In this document: positions 11,812 through 23,500 of the stretch, piece after piece
Layout: each line of letters starts with the position of its first letter
Numbering within the stretch: the stretch's first letter is position 1
NCBI RefSeq assembly: GCF_020085105.1
Contig: NC_058045.1
Coordinates: 3,618,333 to 3,682,332, forward strand
Length of the DNA stretch: 64,000 nt
Direction: 5' to 3'
Origin: Siniperca chuatsi
Lineage: Eukaryota > Chordata > Actinopteri > Centrarchiformes > Sinipercidae
The notes under the pieces: generated by a model
Database searches by the model: none
Told to the model about the DNA's origin: nothing
What the model saw: only the letters and a program-made list of their open reading frames with translations
Translations under genes and position numbers: made by a program

Positions 11812-14543
11812 GGCAGTGAAGACCAGCTGAAGGAGGTGTGGCAGGAGGCAGACGGTTTGGACCCAGAAGACTTTGATCCCAAGACCTTCTTCAAAATGCA
11901 CGGTAACCAGAGATGATATGTGTCTAAAGAGCCAAGAACGACTAACGGATATTAGAGGTTTCCACTGTCTCTCTTAAAATATATACATTGTGATTCTACA
12001 ATCTAGTGACAAACGTCTTCCCTCATCAAAAAGGGATCTTTGTGGCCGAATGTGTTGTGCATAGACCAGTGATCCAATGAGCACCATATAGCCTAACACA
12101 TTGTTGACATACTATTAATCTGATATGCCTGTGCCAAAACTATATATGGATGAAATGATCTGTTCATTCCAGTCATTTGTTTTGCAGACAGCAATGGAGA
12201 TGGCTTTTTCGATGAGAGCGAGCTTGAAGCTCTCTTCACTAAAGAGGTATTTATGTTTATGTATTTATGTCTAACTGCCCTGGTGTTCTGCATGTTTTAG
12301 GATAATGTGATATATAAAAGAAGAAGCCTTACAGGTCAGATTTGGATCTGTATGTGTTTTCAAGCTGGACAAGGTGTACAACCCCGACAATGAAGAAGAC
12401 GACATGGTTGAGATGGAGGAAGAGAGACTGCGAATGAGAGAGCACGTTATGAATGAGGTGAGGCCACCACAATAACAGAATAGATATGGACGCTCACTCG
12501 TGTGTTATTAATACAGTAATGATCAGCCCTGATCAGGCCCCCCACACACACACAAACGATACGGGCATCCTTTGAATGCAGTCAGTAAAAAGATTTTTTT
12601 CTATTGGGAATTTTGGAGTTTGACTATTTAAACCCAGAACATAGTTCCAAGTTCATTGCCTCTCCACATTTTGTCAAAAGTGCAGTATTGGTATCTAAAA
12701 TATTATGTTTTAGTTAACAATCTTCAGTTATAGCGCCCCTTGTGATTAATCAGTCTGTTTTTTGTTTCTGGATTACAGTGAAAAAATACATTATCCATCC
12801 AAGCAATGCCAAAATCAGAACAGTGGTGTGTCAGATATCGCTCCAACTGTCATTAATGGTCAAATGGACACAGCATTCCTCACACTTAAGTGACAAATTG
12901 TACACAAACCTGTGCAGACATTATCAGTGGTAAAAGATGGGTGGGAAAATGTGTTGTGCTAAACAGTAACAGCAACAGAGGCAGTGCTTTAGCAGGGAGT
13001 TGACAGGTCGAGGCTTTCTCCTGGGCAGTTGGGGCCAGCGATTCATCTTGAAGACCATTTATTGGCCCTGATGTTGATTAACGTGGCTTCATGTGTTGAT
13101 GTTCAGGTGGACACTAATAAAGACAGACTTGTGTCGCTGAACGAGTTCATGGCAGCCACGAAGAAGGAGGAGTTCTTGGAAAAAGACGAGTGGGAGGTAA
13201 GGGCTAGATTTTATAGAAACGTCTGGTAAATGCAGACAGAAATATGAGGTTTGTCTTGAGAAGATGTTTACCAAGTTGAGTCGAGATTTTGTTGACCTTG
13301 CTGTCATGTTAATTCAACATTGAATTCAACTAACCATCAGTTGGAGAGCTATTCTCTCTTGAAACTCTAGTTGGCTGGTGAAATGATGAAATAAAAGTCG
13401 TACAATACATATACGTATTTATTAAATTAATTACATCCTATAATTCCCTGCCCTCCACAGACTTTAGATCAAAACCCCCTTTACACTGAGGAGGAGCTGA
13501 GAGAGTACGAACAGCAACTGGCCAACGAGGGGAATGACATCTACAAGAAGTCGGCCGAACTGCAGAAACAGAGGGAGGAGCTGGAAAGGAAAGAGGAAGA
13601 ACTTAATGCTCAGAAGTTGGGGCTACAGCAGGTGAATTAAAAAACTAATTATTTGCAGGTGATCAGGATTTCTTCCTTCAATAGTCTGCAGTTGCTTGAC
13701 AGGTGCAATAGATGGGAGAAATATCTACACAGTAACCCATAGTTCAAATGATTTTAAATATTTTCTGATTGATGATGTGTGATTTGTTGGCATGTGAAAC
13801 ATTTACTTCCTTGTAACAGCACTGGTGAGTCGCACCCAAATGTTATTGGATTCTGTGCACGTGCATCACCACTTACTGCCGCCAAGTTTGAGATGCAGTG
13901 AGCAGGTTAAAGCAAACAAGACCAAGATTCCGCTATTTTTTTTATCATGGCTCAGGGGATATAAAAGGCATGTCAAACTGTAACTTAATGTGTAGTTATG
14001 GTACAATTGTGTTCTTACAAAATATTTATGTTAATAAACTGAGCAGAGTAAGAGTTCTCACTTACTTTGTGATGCTCTAACGTTTTCCATCTTGTTTTGT
14101 CTGCTCAGGCAGTGGAAGAAATGGAAAGGTTAAAAGCCCAAAGCTCAAAAGCCGAGGTCAAACGTAAGTATCACATTGCAATGATTGTTGTCTAAACGCA
14201 ATTTAACCAAAGAGAGCTTTTACACACACAGTTAAAGGGGTACTCCTGTCATTTATTATTGCACTTCTATCAAGTTGGGGGACTCACAAGAGACATTAAA
14301 AAAGAATGGTAACAATTAAAGCAGCAGAGGCCAAGATATCCTGACTTTTAGTCCCTAGTATGAGTTAAGCTCCAAAAATGCTTCAACCTACATTTCCCAT
14401 AATGCAACTCAATTTGTCATTTCATTGCAGAGCCCGGAGCTCCTGTAGCTGAAGGTGAACCTGCACCAGTTGTACCCAGAAACAGTCAACCACTGCCGCC
14501 TGGTCACCAGCAGCAAGATGTACCAGTGCCAAGACACTCTTAG
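8288..14543 (+). CDS. nucb2: nucleobindin-2 (nesfatin-1 precursor)
   Basis: Twelve coding exons give 446 aa: 8288-8425, 8798-8905, 9006-9138, 9517-9620, 11236-11421, 11812-11902, 12188-12246, 12365-12457, 13107-13196, 13461-13631, 14109-14163, 14431-14543. All junctions are GT-AG and in phase. Residues 1-23 form a signal peptide before VPISVDKTK. Nesfatin-1 would be about residues 24-104, ending before the Lys-Arg of LDELKREE. Two EF-hands follow, [12 protein letters not shown] (about 254-265) and [12 protein letters not shown] (about 306-317), both with canonical ligand positions. A heptad-rich leucine-zipper region comes after them. The C-terminal tail is Gln/Pro-rich and differs from the human end. 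The protein is a Ca-binding Golgi/secreted protein and a source of the satiety peptide nesfatin-1. An acceptor directly precedes the ATG. nucb1 is less likely because the neighbour is pik3c2a. Candidate poly(A) signals are ATTAAA at 14991 and AATAAA at 15882. Confidence 0.96.
11738..11808 (+). repeat. (TG)35 microsatellite abutting a nucb2 acceptor
   Basis: About 35 uninterrupted TG dinucleotides end in TGCAG, which is itself the splice acceptor for the exon starting at 11812. The repeat therefore takes the place of the usual polypyrimidine tract. Confidence 0.97.
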
Positions 14544-16164
14544 CAGGCCTCAATACTCCGTATGCTGTATGAATGCCAGTGAGTGTGTGTGTTTGCCTTG
14601 TAATGATTCCAATTTTCCATTTTTGTTTTGGATTTTCAAAAAAAAAAAAAAAAACACTTGACAAAAATATGCCTAAATATTAAGAGCATATAAGAAATAA
14701 GGCTTCACATTTAGTGCCAGTGCCCATTATGCCCAATTTGGCTGCAAAAATCAGACTTGAAATGTGGAGCTGGTCCAGATTTCTTTGTGGAAAATCGACT
14801 CTTGTTTTTGTTGTTTTGATCTTTTATCACAAGGACTTTGTTACTCTCTGTTCTCCATGGGAAGTGCTTTGGGGTGAAATGGGGAGGGCTTTTGGCCTAA
14901 AAAGTGAATGTTGTTTAGGGCACACTGTAGTTAATTGCCACTGACACTGTCTCTTAGAGAGAAATACAAATTACTGTATTTATTTATTCCATTAAAGAGA
15001 TTATTTCAGAAAAATGAATGTCAGAAACTCAAGTTTAGAGTTTATGTAGTGCTGCTGGCTAATGAATGAAATTGTCCTATTTACATTTTTCATGTAGTAA
15101 TATGAATAATATATTCAGCACATCCATAAAATATTTTTCTTTTTATAACTTGCATTTCACCATGTTCATTTTCACAGTTTTTTGGCTTAATTTTAAAATG
15201 TGACAATTATATTTGTGGTGTAAAAAATATGCTATCAATGTTTGAATACTTCTTAACTGTTTTATATAACTTCTTAAGAGGACTCCAGACTGCAACAGTT
15301 ACCCACAATTCTCTTCAGCCATCATTTTGAAACTGAAAGTTCATACCTATATAAAATGCACAATCCTTCAATTGTCTTTTCTAGCTGTTGTCACCTTTGG
15401 GCCAGATGATTGAAGAACATATTTAGTTTACAGATGAAGTTACATATATATTGAAATCTTTTAATTTAATATAATTGTGCTTGTGAGTGACGACTGCATG
15501 GATTCTAAAGTGGTTGTATGTGTTTGTGTGTCACTGCTTGAGTGTATGTGAATTTGTCATTTTTCATGATAGAAACTTAATTTTAATTTATTTATTTTCA
15601 CCACTTAGGTTGAATTTGACCTTGTCTCTGTCAGAGGAGATGGAAAACCAGAAAAACAGTCACAAGGTCAAAAACTGACTTCAGAACTGTCTTCATTATG
15701 GATTAATTCAACAGATATGAGATAGAATAAGGACACAAGATAGTTCATCTTTTAAGGAATTGAGATACAATACACCAGTTGATTAATTATTATTTTTTGT
15801 CCCTTTCAAAGAGCAGTTAAATCTGTCCACCACCCAACGTCCTGAATTCATGAAACTGTTGTACAAGGTTTGAATATGGACAATAAAGTGAATGAGCTTG
15901 CAGATTCGAGGTTATTGTCTCTTTTTATTATACACAATGTGTTTTTTAGCTAATCAGTGAGCCAAATGATTCAAATCATATTCAAACTGGAATTAAAAAT
16001 GTAAAAACACTGTGGGAAGGGAAGACGAAAGTAACTATGATAAAACATGATAAAAGACTTTCCAGGCATGTCTTTAAAGCTCAACAGGATAACTGAGACC
16101 TCTGTTGACAAAATGACGACACGTTTATACGTCAACAGTTATGTATACATTAACTGGTAAAAAT
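14544..16164. other. nucb2 3' UTR converging on the oxygenase gene's 3' UTR
   Basis: No coding exon is seen here. The plus-strand AATAAA at 15882-15887 and the minus-strand AATAAA at 15928-15923 lie about 40 bases apart. The convergent genes therefore appear to share or overlap their 3' ends. The 1.6 kb is AT-rich and carries a short (A)n at about 14640. Confidence 0.55.
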
Positions 16165-19100
16165 TCAGTTTCGTCCATACGAGTCATTGAAGCGCTCGAT
16201 GAGGTAAGCACCTGCTTTAACCGGAGGGTATTTGTTAGAGCTGTCGCAGCAGGTGATCAGAGCCTCATCATCCGGTTGGACGAAGAAAGCTATAGACTGA
16301 CGTGTGCTGGAGTCTCCAACAGGTGGCAGCAACACTCTGTGGACCTGAGGGACAGGACAACCGCAATAAACTGTCACATTTTCAGATTATATACATCCTT
16401 TTTTTTGGTGTGAATTCATACTAAACTTAATTGATTTTTTTTTATATCCTACGATATTGCTATTCTTTAATAGTTCTAGTTAAGCTGAGATTTGTATCAT
16501 CCTAACATTTCTTGTATGATTACTGTAGTTCTCGTTCTGTATGGATGGCCAACCTCAACATTAACAGCACAAATATTTTCTTCATCATTGTGAAACACTG
16601 CAATCATAACCTGGTTGCAGACCTCTTAATCGCACATCTCAGATTTTTTCATAATTAAGTGAAACAAAATGGCAATTCCGTCTCATTATCACTGTGGTCT
16701 GACATTACTGGACTTAATTGAGACTGGGGCCAGGGTTAAAATAAAGATTACATTTCTAATATATCTTTAGGTGGGTATTACAAGGAGGTTTGGATTTGCA
16801 GGCCAGCCAGTGAGTAGCGGCCATTACAACTGGTCCATGTGTGAAAAGACAGTGGTCTCCTGTTATTTATGCTGTAACAGTTGAGCCAAAACTAATTTAT
16901 TGAGTTTTGGAATCTTTTATTATTCCCATTTCTAGTATCCAATTAAATATCAATTACTGTATTTATTGATGGATTACTGTAAGTTATTCAGTTCTAAAGT
17001 CATTTATTTGTCATTTTACTGTTCTGCCAAACACCTTGGCTGATATCTTTTCCAGCAAAAACAGGACCTCTTGGAGAGGGGTTAGACCTCGAATACATCA
17101 GATGTGAGACATATCTCCAAAAATCTCCTCTCAACTCACCACAGAGACAAACTGATCAGCGGTCCAGCGCTGCATCAGGTCAGCGATATTGATGAGGACT
17201 GCTCCGGGGATGCTGGGAGCACAGATGAATTCACCTGAACGTCTACGCACCTGAAGGTTAACAAGTGTCAGGTGGATCACATGCCTTCTTTAACAGTAAC
17301 AAAAATCAAAACAACACCACATTTCCAGTTTGTCAATCCTCCACTTTAAAGACAAAAGGTTAAAAGTTAGACGAAGTTAACATCACACAATGAAGTTTGT
17401 GCTATATGACTAAACTAAGACTAAGATTGCCCCAAATTAGTCCTGAGGCTTCAGTTAGTTTTAAAAAGTGGAAAATCTTGTTTGTAATTTGTCTTGCATC
17501 CAGAGAGGTGGCGATGCCAGTGGTGTTACCTGCAGACCTTCAGAGCTCTGAAACAACAAGGTGATGCTGCCGTAGTCCGAATGCTCTCCACATCGCAACT
17601 GACCCTCCTTCACTTTCTCCCGGTTTACTGATGGGTAGTACAGACACCGCAGTGTTGAGCCATTCTCATCAGCTAGAGGAGACACAACAACACTGTTAAA
17701 ACTTGTGTGGCATATTAGTATCACAAGAGTTTCTATTGGGCCTACGATTCAGTACTGTACTGGAAGTTATTGCATTTTTGCATGTAGAATAAGAACAAGA
17801 AGGTACCTTAAGGATTGGCTTTCTGAGGATGTACTGCACATTGTTCCAGTAAATATGAGCCTGTGGGGAACACAGAGGGTCTGATCTGTCTTCCAAAACG
17901 ATGATTCGTTGGTGTTGTGTTGGTAACTGAACTCTGACTTTATTCTTTATTCATTTTACGTATCTTTAATGCCGTTGTTACTTGTATTATCTCTAATATT
18001 GTGTGATTACATTTTATGTTATTCACATGAAGCGATCTTGTTTAAAAAAGGTGCTATTATATGTAAACATTTAGTTGATTCACCTCTAAAAAGCCAAAAA
18101 TGAGAATTGAAGTTCCTCATATACCTCATGATCTTTAATCAACATGTTTAGTGCCCAAAAATTGGATATTAACTTCCCTTACTGACAATGTGAGTAAGAA
18201 GACTGTTTGCTCATGTAGGCTGCATGTGAGGCCAGAGGATTGACGACGTTAAATTGTGTGTGTTGACTTTAACAGACAAACAAAGGATCAAGTCACAGTG
18301 TTGCCACATATCAGCTAATCTTGACTCACTGACTCTCTTACATGACATGCTGCTTGAACCTAAGAAACAATACAACACTCCATAGTGAGAGCAGTGAGTG
18401 TTTTGTACATACTTCCTATAAAACGGTGTGCACTCAGGAACACCTCGGGGTCCAGACCCAGACTGTGGGCCATCACCCTCAGCACCCGCAGACTCAGCTC
18501 TTTACAGCGATGGAAGAAATGCGTCTGGATCTCCTGGAACCCGGTTACAGCCCCTGAAGGCCATTTCTACGGCAAGAATTAGAGCCTGACTGATACTGGA
18601 CTTTTGAGGCCAATACTGATATTTATATTTTAAAAGTTAAAAAAAAAATGGTATAAGCACATAACATAAGCAAACATTTTTGATAGGGATTCCTTAAAGT
18701 TGTTTTTTAAGAATTACAATGAAAATATGGACTGAGCAGGACACTTGGTGGACATGTAATGGGGACACTTCCTGTTTTACATGAGCTCAAACATATCTTT
18801 CCTTTTACCTGTATGTGCTGATACTGATACATCTGTGATAAATCAATACCGGCTGATAGTATTGGCAGACAAATGTTTTAACAAACAGAACAGAGTAGAA
18901 CAGAAGTTCTCTGGTAAAATAACAATTATAGATTAGCTTGTACTTTGACCTCCAAACTGCTCATCTGTTACATGACCAAACAATAAATCCTGAGATAGGT
19001 CTGTTGTATAAAATAAATCATTACCATGTCAGGGTGAAGTGAAGCAGTGTTGAATGCCTCCTTTAGGTCTCCAGGTTGACTTGGATTCAACCTGAAAAGC

Positions 19101-19743
19101 AGTTATTCAAATTTAAAAACGAGTAAATTGTGCAGTTAAGAAGTGCGATGTGTTAATTTTCTGATTCATACCTCTCAGTCTCCAGAGACACCCAGCCGTG
19201 GTTAGGATTGTTGGCAAAGCTTTTCCTGCTGAAGGGTTGTTTCAGTTCATCTGGCTGCAGGAAGAATTTCTTGGACATGTCCATAACACGATCCACCTAT
19301 CCAAACACACCAGGAGAAAAGACCCATTCTGCTTTAAGTGTCTTCATTTAAGTCTCTTCTCAAAACACATTTTTTTCTGAAAGCATAACCTGATTTTACC
19401 TGAACTGGCTGTTTATTTTATTGCTTTTGTGCATTTTATTTCTTTATATTTCATCATTCACTGTGGTATTTTATTTCTCTTGTTGTGAAGCACTTTGCAC
19501 TTTGTTTTGATAAGTGCTCTATAAATAAAGTTGTATTAATATTATTAAACACTTTCAACAAAACTAAATGCCACTTTTCACTTCACTCACCTCCTCCTCA
19601 GTGATCCCAGTGTTCTTCAGAAAAACGAAACCAACTTCTGTAAAAGCTGTTTCCAACTGTTTGCTTAAGTTGTGCATTTGCTCGTCAGTAACATCTTTCT
19701 CACTCAGGCCGTACGCGGCGAAGTCCACCACCGGGATGCTCAT
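16165..19743 (-). CDS. isopenicillin-N-synthase-like 2-oxoglutarate/Fe(II) oxygenase
   Basis: Seven exons (19591-19743, 19172-19296, 19025-19091, 18413-18566, 17530-17672, 17140-17250, 16165-16344) give a 310-aa protein, all in phase. It starts MSIPVVDFAAYG, the usual beginning of the DIOX_N fold. Exon 1 holds FTEVGFVFLKNTGI and exon 2 holds NHGWVSLE. Exon 5 holds LRCLYYPSV and GEHSDYGSITLLFQ. The iron ligands would be His197, Asp199 and His253 (VVHRVLLPP). Arg266-x-Ser268 would bind 2-oxoglutarate. Spacing and order match the IPNS/ACC-oxidase family of plants, fungi and bacteria. The substrate is unknown and the protein has no signal peptide, so it is likely cytosolic. I recall no human orthologue. 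The exon 4/5 junction (HRFIG-TDENGSTLR) reads smoothly, which fixes the splice. A minus-strand poly(A) signal lies at about 15928. Confidence 0.9.
19330..19551 (+). repeat. LINE-type 3' tail
   Basis: The run contains TGTTGTGAAGCACTTTGCAC and GTGCTCTATAAATAAAGTTG and ends in short ATT repeats. This is the hallmark 3' end of a very common fish LINE/SINE tail family (L2-like). It lies in intron 1 of the oxygenase gene. Confidence 0.6.
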
Positions 19744-20557
19744 TTTAAAAACAAAAGGTGTATCTGAAAGAATCTAAATGCAGACTTTCAGTATATCTCA
19801 CACGCTGCGTATATTCAAAGGTTACAAACTACGACGACGATGACTACTACTACTACTACTATTTATACTACTTCTTCTTCTTCTTCTTCTACTGCTTCCG
19901 TTGAGTTTTATGCATCCATAAGTGTGCATTACCGCCAACTGCTGGATTGTAACCCCCTTTACAGTGTTAACTATTTACAGTATCCACCCAAAGTGATCCC
20001 ATGACACAGTCATGGTAGTTGGTGCATCGCCATCCCTCAATGTAACATCTAGATCCTCTCCAGATTTGTCCACAACATTCAAGAACCTCCTTGCAGCGTC
20101 CGGCACCATCTTAAACCTTTCTAATCATCTCCATTCCCTTTCTGCTCCTTTTCCTTTTGCACTGCCAACATTTCACAGTTCATCTCCATTCCCTTAGCAG
20201 CTTCAGAGTATGACAGTCCCTTCTCTGCTCTGATCTTATTCACCTGTTCTTCCTGAATTCTTTTTGGGCACTGTGCTGATCCCGTATGGTGATTTCTCTA
20301 GCAAAAAGTTACAGAGAGCTGTGAGCTGCGCACCCCATTGTGCTGTCATGTGACCTTTCCAGCCAATGGGGAAAAAATCCTAATGCCACAAAATGACATG
20401 AAGTGATTACCTTATCAGCTTCAGATGACGTTTGCAGGTGATGTGAAGGTGGCAGTTGGCCAAAAGTTTACATTTCAACAAGTTGAAGAAGTGATTTTCA
20501 CTTAGTTAGTTTCTGTGGTGGATTTGTACAGTCTGGACGTTTGTTGGTGGAGTCAAG
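19744..20557. other. divergent spacer between oxygenase and pnpla genes, with trinucleotide repeat
   Basis: The spacer holds an (ACT)n/(CTT)n tract at 19843-19890 and a short block TTACCGCCAACTGCTGG that resembles motifs common in fish spacers. The two genes point away from each other, so both promoters should lie here. I see no clear TATA or CCAAT box. Confidence 0.5.
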
Positions 20558-23500
20558 ATGTTTGATTTGAAGACAGAATGGAGCATCTCCTTTGCTGGGT
20601 GCGGTTTTATGGGGATTTATTATGTCGGTGCCACCAGCTGCATCCTTGAACGGTTCCCTCGCCTCATACAAGACGCCTCTAAAATCTATGGAGCGTCTGC
20701 AGGTTCATTGATGGCTGTTGTTCTTAGTCTTGGAATCCCCCTAGGTGAGTTATGGGGCCCTTCTCGACTGACCAAACTTCATTCAAAAATCGGTCATTTT
20801 AACGCTACGGTTGTTATTAGTAAATGCACTAGGTTAAATGGAAAACTATTCAAGATGCAATTTAAATCACTAAATTGTATTAAATAATTCGGCATAGATC
20901 TAAAGCACCAAGGAGCATTGTACTAATACTGTAGGCGATTTGAGGGGGTATGCCATCCCCCTTGTTAATTAACCTGCTCAAAAGATGCTCGGTGCTTTGT
21001 CTCGTAGTGGCCCTTCACATTGCCGCTTTATAATCGCCACGGCCTCGGGACATATGAGACATACATAAGATATTAATTAATTGCATTTCCAGGTGTTTCC
21101 TCAGTCTCTTCCATAAGAGATTCATTGTGTCCACTTCATAAGATATCACTACTTGTACCAACATTGACCTCATTAGTCTCTTCGTGGACCATCTAATCTA
21201 ATCTAATCTAATTTGGCAAATAACTGATAGCACTAGATGCAAAGAAAACATGATGCTTGTTAAATCAAATGTGGCAATCTAACTTATGTCCTTATTTGAC
21301 AGAATAATTTCTGCTTTTAAGAAAAGTTAGGATTCATCAGAATTTCTATTTTTAAAGTGCATCTGCTGAGTGAGCTTCTAAACATGTGCAAATATCTGCA
21401 GTTGAATGGATCCTTAATATAGTTTCATTTTAAATAACATAAATATTTCCTGTTTACTATGTTTGCGACCTGTAATTATAGTATTCCAGTTCAGCATTTC
21501 TACCAAGCATGCACTGTAATTACTGTGTTCCTCTGTGCAGAGAAATGCTGTGCTGATTTGATGTTCATGGCCAAAGAGGGCAGGAAGCACAGACTGGGGC
21601 CCCTGCACCCAGCTTACAACCTGCTGAAGAATGTGCAGGACTCTCTGGTGGGGAGCCTTCCAGAAGACGCCCACGTTCGAGCCTCTGGAAAGCTCTGTGT
21701 GTCCCTGACCAGAGTGTCTGATGGGAAGAACGTACTAGTGTCAGAGTTTGACAGTAGAGAGGAGCTCATTCAGGTATATTTTACAATTTGAGAGTTAAGC
21801 TGACCCTTTTTATCCAAAGTCTTCTGAGGTCAGGGGACAGGTCAGTGTCTTAATTGCCAACATGATAAGTAGCCAAAAGAAAGGAGTAGATAGGACCTGT
21901 GATGATAGTCATCGTTGTTTTTAGTTACATTTAAGATTGTGAAAAGCTAAACAGATGTTTTGTAATTTTAGGGAATGTCAGAGGAAATTGTGGGGGCTGT
22001 AATGGGAACTACCCTCTTTCAACAGAACTGGAGGACTGATTCTGCTTTTCTGCCAGGGTGGTGTTGCAAGTTTATGGTCATATCTGAAATAACTGATATA
22101 ATCTTGTTTGCTGGTTTACACCATACCTTCCTCTCTGGAAATAAGGCTTGAAAATGTATTTTGCCCTATTAACATTTTACTCTTTATTAATTTTTTTCTT
22201 TTTTTCTTTCTTTTACTCCATTGTTTGTGTTTCTGTAACTAATATGCAGTAAAACCTGCCTTTTCCAGACCCTCGTATGCAGCTGCTTCGTCCCTTTCTA
22301 CTGTGGTGTTATTCCACCCACTTACCGTGGAGTGGTGAGTGAACCAGCAAGCTGTTATACTTAAGCTAGGACATGCAAAGTTTTCTTCTAAGCCAGGACG
22401 TTTATGGTGAGCTTCTCTGTCGGTCACAATGCAGTAGTCATTTAGCACGTGTTATGGCGAACAGTTTACCTTGAAACTAAGAGGCAGGCATTGAATGAAG
22501 CCTCTCTGTGCTTAAATTAAAGCTAAATTAAAGCAAGATAGCGACCAGTCTCGCACATTCAGATTTAATGCATATGTTTCTTACCCTCGACTTCTCTATG
22601 TTGTGGCCACTAGTCCTGGTGTAACAGACATATCCTACTACACAATCCAAAACGTTTAAACTGCCCTCAGAAGTCAAATTCAGGCATTTTTTTAGCCATG
22701 CATGCACATGACCAGATTGATATGGTATGATATATCCTATTTATTTATTTTAAAATAAATAAATAGTTACACATTGTAACTTTCAATTACACTGTGTGAC
22801 GAGAAACACTCATTTAAATTTTTTTCAAACATTTTAATGTAATGCAGTACAAAGTTAATTTAGTCATTGCCCGATCTGTTAATTATTACATCTCTATGAC
22901 AACTATGTGCACTATCTTGGACAGTGTTCATTAATCTGAATATTTGAGAACATGTGGTTTGAATACATTTCTGGTTCTATCCACTGATCAGCACCCTCCT
23001 TTTCCACTCAGCATTACGTGGACGGCGCCATCAGTGACAACCTGCCTCGATGTCACCTGAAAAACACAATCACGTTCTCTGCGTATGCTGGTGAGAGTGA
23101 TCTCTGCCCTCGAGCGAGCACGCTCAACTTCCACGAGGTGCGCTTCAACAATGTCAGCATCCAGGTCAACTCGGAGAACATGAACAGAGTGACCAGCACT
23201 TTCTTCCCCCCGAAGCCTGAGGTGAGACACAGAAGGTCAGGAGCTACTGACTCTCAGTGGCAGCAGTTACAAACCTTTTTATTTTATTTATAAATTGGTG
23301 TTTTTAAGAATAACAGACATTTTAAAACTATACTTTGAGTAAAGAATTCTATTAATACAGAACTGAATTTATATGATGTATGCAAAATATTTAAGGTAGT
23401 TTTCTGTACGTTTGACTATTCCACTTGTTTCAGCCCATTTACCACAAATCATATATTTCATATTGCTACAGCCTTCTAAGGCATGAACCTAATGGTTTAT

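Noticed and set aside
17461-17724. Extended reading of oxygenase exon 5 through GLQVTPLASPPLW
   Set aside because: A GTAACA donor follows GLQ, and the next exon (VRRRSGEFICAPSIPG) continues the family sequence, so the extension is intron.
17807-17860. A 54-base segment in the oxygenase gene with good acceptor and donor on the minus strand
   Set aside because: In the phase set by its neighbours it reads into TAA, and skipping it gives the expected HRFIG-TDENGSTLR join. It is a cryptic or poison exon at most.
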